Source of the DNA: Cycas panzhihuaensis
Taxonomy: Eukaryota; Cycadophyta
Assembly: GCA_023213395.1 (NCBI GenBank)
Contig: CM041465.1
Span: 60,705,741 to 60,769,740 of the forward strand
Length of the DNA stretch: 64,000 bases
Direction of reading: 5' to 3'
Shown: in pieces, positions 55,334 to 64,000 of the stretch
Position numbering within the stretch: the first letter of the stretch is position 1
How the letters are laid out: each line of letters starts with the position of its first letter
Position numbers and translations under genes: made by a program
The notes under the pieces: model-generated
The model's database searches: none
Told to the model about the DNA's origin: nothing
What the model saw: the letters and a program-made list of their open reading frames with translations, nothing else

Positions 55334-57252
55334 ATTTATACTCTGATTTGGAGTTGTTTTTAAGAAATATTGATAAATAGAGGCTTGTTCCTTTATAATG
55401 ACACCCGATTTGCTCTTATTTCTTCAATTTTCTCTAAAAATTTAGTGTATTATCCTATGTTAACATGAAGTGTAGCTATTTTCTAGCATATATCATCATC
55501 TTACAATGGATTCTTAGGTCATTTATAGCCACACTTACTTAGGGTTCAAATTTGGAGCAAAGACTGTGAAAAGAGGCTTGTTTCCAAGTCTCTCTAACCT
55601 TAGATCTACTCGTATTCACTTAATGAAGTCATATTTCCCTATGTGGTGGTGTTAAGCCTTGTTTTCTACCTGATGGAGTCTGTTGGAAGAAGTTTTATGC
55701 TCTCTTAAGCTCTTTTTTCCTTTGTTTGGATCTCACAACCCTCCTGCACTCCATAGCTTATTTAGACTCATCTGGAGTTCATTTCTCAAAAAGTCTAAGT
55801 CTAGTGGCTCCCTCAGCCCTCTGCACCCCCCCTTTACAATATTAGAGTAATTTGCTATCATTTCACTATCTTTCAAGGCTCTTACACTCTCCACGGGTTG
55901 CACAATGTTGCGCGCAGGCTACATGGTCCTTATAGCCTATTTTTGATTTTGCAAAATTTATATATTTTTCCATTAAGTTGTAACTTAGGCCATTAAAATC
56001 AAATCATATTTGATTTTTAGTTGAGATTTAGGCCTTTAGCCTCATGATTTGGGCATGTTAATCATTCATATGAGCCTTTTTTTTGCTTGAAAGTGGCAAA
56101 CTTCAAATAAGTTTATGTTATTTTATAACTTTTTTGTAAAATAAAAAAATGTTAGATTATATTTGATATAATTTTGGGTCCATAAGCCCCTTAGCTACAT
56201 CACCAAGTGGTTACATGTAGTCTGCAGGTGACCAACGGTTGGTTTCTGAAAGGGCTTAAGCCCATCCTCCTTTGGATTTTTTTCATAAAACGGTTCCTCC
56301 ACTATTTTGGCTATATCTCAGCAATCATAAATCTACTTTATAAACCATCTAGACCATAAAAAAGAGGATTCAAAGCTCTATAGACTAGGATAAAATTGAG
56401 CCTAATTTGAAGTCATTTTATTGAAGTTATAAGTTACCAAAGTAGACCTTAGTATTTGAGCATATTTGAGTCTTTTTCTTAGTTTTTAAAGGCTTATTTT
56501 AGTTTTTCAAAAATTCTTATGCTACTTTTTGCTATTGGTAATATTTGATCAGTTGTCTAATTCTATTTTGAAGGCTAACAAGTATATGGTATTAGTTTTT
56601 GTAGGTGTACTCTTAAAAGATTAAAAGTGATTCTTTCTTATGTATGACCCATCAAAGAGCACTCTAAATACATCCTTGTCTTTTTATTTCCTTTATTTTT
56701 AGTTTATATTTTAGTTATTTTACTTGAAAAAAACCTTTTGCTTGTAATAACTTACCATAAAATCAATCTTCTCACATTAAAAAAGGTAATTTCCTAATTA
56801 ATCTTCTATTTTTATCCTTACAAGGGGAATAATTAGGACCCCTAAAGTTACCACCCCACACATGCCACTAGTGTACTCTAATTTACTGAGAAAACTATTG
56901 GCTATAAGGTGTAATAGGTGGCAGGATAAAGTGTATACCTTTTCTATTAGAGTTTGGAGACTAGGCTAGACTCAGAGGGGGTGAGTGCATTGATTAGTCA
57001 AGTTCTTACCATTAGATCTGTCACTAGGCATAAGTCCAGTGCAGGTGGAGAAATAAATTAAGGGGTCTTATACCTTCTTTACAACCAAAATACTAAGGTA
57101 TATCAAGCTTTGAGCTCATGCACTAGTATATTAGGTCCCCAGTTTACCATTTGTGGGCAGGCACCACTAGACAAGATAGTAACTAAGAACTTTCCTAGAG
57201 ACCCTTGAAACCTAGTATTTTAGATTAGTAGCCATTTAGGTAGATTAGTTTA
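55334..57252. other. Non-coding DNA of unknown origin
   Basis: No conserved protein or structural repeat found on either strand. It ends at the Tat-C LTR. Confidence 0.45.
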
Positions 57253-59949
57253 TATTTCCTGACTTCTGGGAATGGATACAGAGTGGCCGACTCAGGTAAG
57301 TGTAGGTATGTTTCTCACCCTACGGTTGTTTTCTTTTGTGAGGAGTATTTGCTTGCATGATATGATTTCATAGATGGTTTTGTTGTTATCTACACCTATT
57401 CAGCCTATGACAACTATAGCAGGGGCACATTCCTAGTGAATGTGACACCTCAGTGGCTGCATCACTTCTCGCATTCTGCCCTACTCACCTTAAGACCCAT
57501 TTGGTTTATGTCATGCTTACTTGTGTGATGATCCATCACTATTTGGTTGACTTGCCGCATCCTTGAGTCCCATTATTGCTTCCTGTGGCTCTCTGCGTGC
57601 TTGTCTACCTGCAGGCGGTGGGCTGCCCTCTGTAACCTCTGAGTCCGGTCCATGGCCTAGGCTGGTCGTTTGGGCCTATTTTGGCCTTTGGTCTCGCATC
57701 GCGATAGATTTTATGGTACTGCGAAGTTTATCGTGGTGCGACTGTCATGACTATTTTAAAAAACCGCTATGGTAATTCGCACATTTATTACAGAATTGCC
57801 ACGTGTCTCACAACCCAACTCAGTGCCAACTGAGACCTAATCACTTGATTAGGGTTGGGACTGAGTATTTAAGTCCTTCTCAACTCTTTTTTAGGATCTT
57901 TTGGCTCTCTTTTGAAGGATCAACAAGAAAAAACACCCTACATGCCTTTATGTTCTTTGCTCTGCTTCTTGTCCCGGGACACATAACCACTCTCTAGCAC
58001 CCAACTCTCCTTTGGATTTACTGTGACATCTTCACAACCCCCTGCACACCTTAGAGAGGGTCTCCTTTGGGAGTTTTCAGGGCCTCTTTTGCCCAGGCAG
58101 CCATCAAGCGGTCTCAAGAGTAGGACTTTCCTTCAGCCATCTTAGCAGGGGCTCCATACCAGTTGCACTCCAACTTTTCTTTAGATTTCTCAGCCTCTTC
58201 TTAGCAGGCTTTAGTAGAGGCAAATGCCTCCCATCTTCCCCAAAGGTATTTATTGGTTGAAGGTCTTTCCTTTGCCCAATTTATGCTCAGTTTTACATGG
58301 TTTACATTAGCTTGTCTTATCTTGTTTTAAAGGTTGCTTCTTACCTTTTCTTGGATTATTTTTCCTCTGCTATTTAGGCTTCTCTTCCTATGTTTCACAC
58401 CCAGGACATCGGCCAAATAGGGTTTCATAAGGCTTGGAATAGAGCTGGATGGATTCCGTACCACCCTTATGCTCCCTAAGAGGCTTCTGCCCTCCAAACC
58501 TTCCTCTTTGCCCCTATGCTGCTCCTGGTGTGGGGCTAAGGATTAGAGACCTATTTCTAGCTACTGAAATCAGTGTTTGCACCTATTGCAATGCTGGTTT
58601 GTAGGCCTATATCCCTCATCTGGGCAATGCATAAGCCCTGGTCACTTGTCCCTAGGTCAACCTTGCTCTTAGCGACCGGTTTGCTTCCTATAGTGCTCCG
58701 GTTTGTTGAGGATTCCTTTGAGCTTCCTTGCACTTTTGTTGTCTTAGTTTTCATCCATCCGTATAGCCATTCCTTCGCTGCCTTGTGGCTTCTTGAGGGA
58801 GGTTAGGGCTGCTCTTTGCGGGAGGTGGGCCACTCTGAGGCTTACTTATTTCACCTACCATTCATTTGGATAGTTCTCACCATAGTTTACTGTTACAATC
58901 TTGTGGTTCATGAATGCTAACATATGTGTATAGAGGCCTATTTTTGGTACATGCATACATGTGTTGTTAGGATTCCACTTTGTATTCCTAGTATCATTTC
59001 TCCGGAAAGGGATATTTGCACTTACTTACAAGTACATAGAAGACGCAAAGGACTTCTCCCTTTTTCTTTCTCCCGGGTAAGTGTATTTACTCATATTTAC
59101 TATAGCACCTCATTTGTTGTTATTACGTTCCTTTTTTCCTTTCTTGGCACTCTAGTGTCGCTATCAGGGAAGGTAAGGAAGCCCCACACTTCATCCTACT
59201 GCGACCCCTCTCTTTTCGTGCATTGTAGAGCGATTTTGGATATCTTGTGGGAGCATTGCCGCTTTGATTGCGTCTACATTCTGGGGATGTGCCCTTGCTT
59301 CATTTCATTCTCTTTCCTTTAGAAGATTTTTGCATGGTAGTAATTAGATCACTTAAAAGGAAAAAGGAAACCAATTCTTCTTTTGGTTTACATTCGGTTT
59401 GTCACATTTTATATATTATGTTTATCATTAGAAAAGGTTTTAGGAAGATCTTCCTCCCCAACCTTTTCCCTTACCTTGTGAGCTTCGCCTTTGCCATCTT
59501 AGCTTGCATTTTTTTTTGCTCCGTTTGCTTATGCACTCTTGGCACCCTTATTCTTCTTGATTACTCTTCACATTTCCCCTTGGTTTCTTTCGCTCAGCCA
59601 AGTAACCAAGGAGGCCTCAACTATAGGTTATTCACCTACTCATTTCCCTCTGCTACAGGGAAACCCTTAAGGGTTTCTCTCTCTTCCCTTCCGGTCATCC
59701 AAGGGTGGGGGGACCCTTCTCTAAGATCTATCTTGGCTACTCTTCTACCTCCCCCTTTCTTAGTGGAAATGGGGAACTGCCCTTAGGTAGCTAGGTACCA
59801 TCTGCAAGTCCCCAACTCGTGCTTTGGTGCACAGGGCTACCTACGTGGTACTTGCCTTACTTGTAGGTTCTTATTCATACTCGATAGTGTCATCGATCAT
59901 CCATACTATCCCTACATAGCTAGGTGGTTATCCTGTAGACATGCATCCA
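57253..59949 (+). repeat. Tat-C 5' LTR
   Basis: Starts TATTTCCTGACTTCTGGGAA, which differs from the Tat-A terminus only by transitions. It carries GACTCAGGTAAGTGTAGG near the start and ends TGTAGACATGCATCCA. The downstream CTAGCAACTATACTGGGGAC matches Tat-B. Open frames inside (for example 59268-59786) are not conserved in other LTRs as protein. Confidence 0.85.
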
Positions 59950-60117
59950 CTAGCAACTATACTGGGGACTTGCTAATAAGGGAGCTAGTCTTCACCCCTT
60001 TTCTGTTGGTATTGCTACCCGCTTGTGGTTCCTCCCACTTGGTTTCCTTCATTGGGCAGCCCCCAATGTGCACTCCTTCTTACCCTTTCTTTCTTCTAAA
60101 GTGTTAGTTAGCTTTAT

Positions 60118-62424
60118 ATACGATGCTTCTCTCGTCACTTATGTGGCTTACCTCCATTGTTAGAAGATCCTGGGTATTGTCCTCTTCCATTGTCAGATTC
60201 TGATTTGACTATGGAAGGATACCCTTCTGATTGGGCCTACCATGCATTCGTGTCGGGAACTCACGAATTCCCCGTGACTATTCTAGGATCCACCCAAGAA
60301 GGTGAATATCCTCTTTTCGACCCAGACGACCAATACCACTCACTCGATATCCATCCTTCTACCCATGCAATAGAAGACCTACTTTCTCTTGAGGTTCACC
60401 ATTCAATTGGTGATTCTTATGAGGAATGCCCCAAGGGATCTACGTCATTTGAGATCCCATCCACCTCTTATGGTCACATAGATACCCCTCCCACCGATGT
60501 GGTCGAAACTATTAGCGAGTGCTTTCAAGCGGCTTGCCTTCAATCACGTCCTGGGTGGTTTGAAGATGTTCTGCATGGTGGAGCATCTTCGTTACCCACT
60601 CCTTTACCGTCTTCTTCATCCACACCTACCCCTCCTACTACCAGTAACCCTTTCATTCCTGTGCATTCATCCCACTCTTTCCCTACACCAACCGTGGGGG
60701 TGAATGTTGCACCTTCCATCCCTCGCCAAGGTCCTAGTGCTTCGAGACCTTCTTGTGGTATGTCTTTCCCTCAGTTGAAGGTTAGCATACCTTTTCCTAG
60801 CCAAGCTAACGTGCCATTCCCTAATGTGGCACATGTGTTTCTTAGTAGGCCTATGGGTCCTACTAGCTCTTTAGCTGCTAGTCATGTGGGACCCGCTCCT
60901 ACATATTCCCAAAACCAACCTATTGGGCCTTCCTTTTACATACCCCTAGGTTATACTTCTCAACCTTAGGGGTAGCGTAAAGGGAACATCATTCCAGCTT
61001 ATGGGGTGGACCCGCTACACACATATGGGATTGCCCTACCTACGGGTGGCCCATATGGGCAAAACCTAGTTCCACACCCTCCTTTTCTACCATCTAGCAT
61101 AGCCTCTTTCGCTGCACCTTTGTAAGGGAACTTAATTCCCTTTCAAGGTGCTTATCCTCAAGCCCCCTTCTAGCAAGGGGCATTTCCTCAAGGAGGAATG
61201 GGTTTGCTACCCCTGCCTATTCCTTGCTCACTAGCTAGTACATCATTCGTTGATCCTATGGTCTAGGCAAGGGCATGTCCCTTCATGGATTATAGATCAA
61301 CACCTCTATCCATTGAGGCATTAAGAATTAATCTGTCACCTCATCCTCCTGAAGTTCCTAGATTTGACAGAACTTCCTTGCAAGACCCAGAAGAACATGT
61401 GCGTAGTTTTTCTATGGCATGTATTGATTACTGGGCTTACGACTATATCTTAATGAAATTGTTTCCATGATCTTTGCAGGGTAATGCCCTTAAGTGGTTT
61501 TATTGTCTCCCTGGCCACTCTATCTTTTCATTCCAGTAATTGGTGGATGAATTCATTAACTACTTTGATGTAGCTTGTCCATTTAAGAGTGGAATGAAAT
61601 CCCTCCTATCGCTCAAACAAGGTCACGATAAGATGAATCGTGATTTTGTGTGACGATTCCATGACCTTCTTCACTCCACTAAGGCCACATTGCTCGAGGA
61701 GTTAAAGAGGGACCTTTTTGTTAATGCACTTCATCCTGAAGTACATGTGGAAGTTCTTAAAATGGGGGCGACCACATGTGACTCTGCAATTGCAATTGAG
61801 ATCTAGGCTGGACTCAAGAAGCCTCTCAAGCCCTCACAGTGATGTGAGGTACCACCTCTAACTAAGGATACCAAACCACAACAATCTTCTAAGTCTTTTT
61901 CTCACCCAATTGAAAAGACCTTAGACCCCTTTACTTCTGCCATACGTTCATTCGAACGTACGATGAAGGAGCTCAAACTTCAAGCCCCTTCATCTCCAAC
62001 TTCCAATAAACAAATTTAACAAGCTACCCAAGCTTCCCTCCCTAGGAATGGAAATGCCCAATCCTCTTAAGCAAGGATGACAAATCCCTCACTTGAGAAG
62101 AAGTGGTGCTCCATTCATGGGGAGTGTTTCCACAATGACTCACGTTGTAGGGCCTAGCATCCAAAGGATGCCCCTCAACGTGACTCCTCCTCTAAACGGG
62201 CCTCAAGGCCTAATTTAGACCAACTAATTCACAAGGATCCATTCCCCAAATATGGGGAATGTAATCACAACACTCAATCTAAGAATAACCAGAACCAAAG
62301 AAGATCACCAAATTCTCGTCCTTTCTGCGATAAAGGGAAGGGTACCCAGGATTCATCCTCTTCCTCATGTTCCCCTAGCCGACATACCCCATCACCTTCG
62401 CAGTCCCAGAATAAGGGAAAGAAG
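60118..62424 (+). pseudogene. Tat-C gag
   Basis: The start codon equivalent is ATA at 60118-60120, followed by RCFSRHLCGLPPLLEDPGY. The long first open part runs to 60969. The core has MDYRSTPLSIEALRINLSPH, EEHVRSFSMACIDYWAYDYI, LVDEFINYFDVACPFKSGM and KQGHDKMNRDFV. A zinc-like CSIHGECFHNDSRC lies near 62110. Stops are TAG, TAA or TGA where Tat-A has Trp, Gln or Arg. Hardly any frameshift is seen, in contrast with Tat-A. Confidence 0.82.
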
Positions 62425-63190
62425 GTGATCCAAATGATTGAGGCTACTCCTTCGTATGCCCTCACTCGGTCTCAAGCTGCCAAAGAAGCAGCTAGTGCTT
62501 CTTCTTCTCCTCCTTCCGATCCTCTTCCAGAGAACCCTCCTCCGAAAGTGCCTCTTTTTCCCAAGGCCATTCCCATGCATCTGGGTCATTACGATTTTCG
62601 AAGGGCACTTACCCAACCTACTGCGAAGGGTAAGCCTTTGATGAGGTCCATACCGTCACTATGGGAATGTCCTTGATGGACATTTTAAGTAGTTGTCTCG
62701 AGTAGTGGGCTCTCCTTTTGGAAGCTTTAGGATCGAATGACGTGCCCGTCCATGCTTTTGGCATCACCCAAAGTCATCAACCCATTATTTCTTTTGATCC
62801 TAAGGACCTTCCTCCCACATGTAAAAGGGAACGTCAGTAGAACTTCCCATTCACTATTACCATCGATACACCCGATTATACCCTGCGAAGGACTATTATC
62901 GACAATGGTACTTTTGTGAATGCCATGCCCTTGCGTGTCATATAAGAGCTTAGTATTTCTGCCTTGGAACCTGTTCCATGGCGATGCCAAGGTTATGACG
63001 ATAGTGAAAAGACCACATTAGGATCTGTTGCTATCTCGCTCACTCTAAAGGACAAGACTATCCTTGTTGATGTTGGAGTCCTCGATGTCAACGTCAACTA
63101 TAATAGTCTCTTAAGTCGACCATGGCTTGACCAGATAGGAGCCGTGTGTTTGACTCTCTGGGGACAACTTAAATTCGTCTATGATGGATG
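62425..63190 (+). pseudogene. Tat-C gag-protease junction and protease
   Basis: Junction piece MIQMIEATPSYALTRSQAAK, then a frameshift near 62650, then KDLPPTCKRERQ-stop-NFPF. The protease core TIIDNGTFVNAMPLRVI retains the catalytic Asp. It continues SEKTTLGSVAISLTLKDKTI, VLDVNVNYNSLLSRPWLDQI and LTLWGQLKFVYDG, then TGA. Confidence 0.78.
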
Positions 63191-63826
63191 AATGAGGGTT
63201 GTTCCCTGTGAACACCCACTTACCAAACAAACCCATCCTGTCGATCCAACAAGCTAAGGCCCTTCTACTCATGCCTTGGCTTGCTCCATTGGTATACCTA
63301 ATCTGTTTGAAGAAGACCCCACATCTTCTTTTCCTAGTCTCATGCATTTTGCTCCTATTGGCATGGGGAGCTACGGGTACCTCACTTCGTTTAGTGATGA
63401 TAAGTCACACAATGAGGATGAGGATTATCTCCACCCCATCTCCTTCCTCTGCACCAGTAGGTCACACCCATCCCATTCTAGATCCCCATCTAGAACCTCT
63501 TTCATTAGTGAGACTAGCCACTCTTCTGTGTTATATGCCATTACTCGTGTCAACTCATCCACCATCAGTTCTTCCTCTTCATTACCCCCCATAGGTGATG
63601 GCTTCTAAGAACTTCCTTTCGCTTCTTCTGAGGAGTCCCTTCTTGACTCTCCCTTAGAGTCTGGCGAGGATGTCGGGTAACCCAACAACCATCATGGTCC
63701 CATTGCCCTCACTTCCTTTAGCACTTCATCTATTCAGAGTAAGGTCATCCATGGGGTAGATCACTTCGAAGATGATGAAGTGTTACTTGAGCACTTAGCG
63801 AGCTCCATGCCCAACCTAGTGGAGAT
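63191..63826 (+). pseudogene. Tat-C protease-RT linker
   Basis: Parallels the Tat-B linker: ALACSIGIPNLFEEDPTSS, FLCTSRSHPSHSRSPSRTSF, SSSSSLPPIGDGF, and FEDDEVLLEHLASSMPNL at the end. TAA and TAG interrupt twice. Confidence 0.7.
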
Positions 63827-64000
63827 TCCTTCCCTATGAGTCTCTCTTCGAAGTCTCATCGATGAGGAGTTGATCTGCCAGGCTCATCTTTTGGACCTCA
63901 AAGCTTTGGATGAGAGACGTTTAGCCACTTATCAGGCTAACCTAGCATCCAAAGCTCACTCACAAAGGACCTATGATAAACATCTTTGTTCCCATCCTTT
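63827..64000 (+). pseudogene. Tat-C integrase C-terminal fragment fused to linker
   Basis: Directly after MPNL the frame continues VEIPSL-stop-VSLRSLIDEE, LLDLKALDERRLATYQANLA and SKAHSQRTYDKHL. In Tat-A this text lies at the end of integrase, some 280 residues after the zinc region. Hence about 2.5-3 kb of pol is deleted. The frame is preserved across the join; the one stop is CGA to TGA. Truncated by the window edge. Confidence 0.85.

Larger units (their letters stand above)
57253..64000 (+). mobile_element. Tat-C: Tat-lineage element, 5' part, with internal deletion
   Basis: The 5' LTR (57253-59949), gag (60118 on), protease and linker are read on the plus strand in the order of Tat-A and Tat-B. 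At about 63825 the linker runs in frame into the integrase C-terminus, so RT, RNase H and the integrase core are absent. The window ends inside this region, so the 3' half and 3' LTR are unseen. The gag start codon is lost. Confidence 0.88.

Noticed and set aside
55334-57252. Possible host gene in the long element-poor stretch
   Set aside because: No open frame of meaningful length, no splice-bounded coding run and no protein similarity could be seen on either strand.
59268-59786. 172-residue open frame inside the Tat-C LTR
   Set aside because: It lies wholly within the LTR, has no recognisable domain, and no equivalent protein is open in the Tat-A, Tat-B or solo LTR.

Overview
This window looks like intergenic DNA from a large, repeat-rich land-plant nuclear genome, probably a seed plant. 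I see no host gene, tRNA, rRNA or CRISPR array. The evidence for a plant is the set of element lineages: Ty1/copia, chromovirus-like Ty3/gypsy, and very long Tat-type Ty3/gypsy elements carrying a plant mobile domain (PMD) gene. The species cannot be named from the sequence.

Layout. 1-469 is the gag end of a copia element (Copia-1, minus) that leaves the window on the left. 750-3417 is a 5'-truncated copia (Copia-2, minus). About 3430-28640 is Copia-3 (plus), an old, heavily mutated copia split by two later Tat insertions: a solo LTR (6543-9810, duplication GGATT) and a complete element, Tat-B (10676-27836, minus). 29114-52442 is Gypsy-D (minus), a complete chromovirus-like element with a perfect TGTAC duplication. 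Its integrase is split by a complete Tat element, Tat-A (30655-46928, minus, duplication GGACC/AGACC). 52448-57252 is AT-rich and contains a compound microsatellite, a relic gypsy gag and a copia-like LTR/primer-site remnant. 57253-64000 is the 5' part of a third Tat element, Tat-C (plus), cut by the window end.

How the Tat family is built. In transcriptional order Tat-A and Tat-B read: 5' LTR, gag, protease, long linker, RT, RNase H, integrase, then a gene on the OPPOSITE strand, then a second RNase HI-like domain back on the sense strand, a purine tract and the 3' LTR. The antisense gene encodes a PMD-like protein. Both copies have a TATA box and acceptor site at matching places, and both show an intron with a GT donor near the 3' end. 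No RNase HI domain lies in the usual Tat position between RNase H and integrase; it sits beyond the antisense gene. Tat-C has lost RT, RNase H and the integrase core by an in-frame deletion.

All coding regions are damaged. Most lesions are C-to-T or G-to-A transitions: Gln/Trp/Arg codons became TAG, TAA or TGA, and active-site Asp/Glu became Asn/Lys. This fits decay of methylated cytosine. Tat-A is the most CpG-rich and the least affected by this decay, but carries many small indels. Relative order from nesting: Copia-3 before Tat-B and the solo LTR; Gypsy-D before Tat-A.
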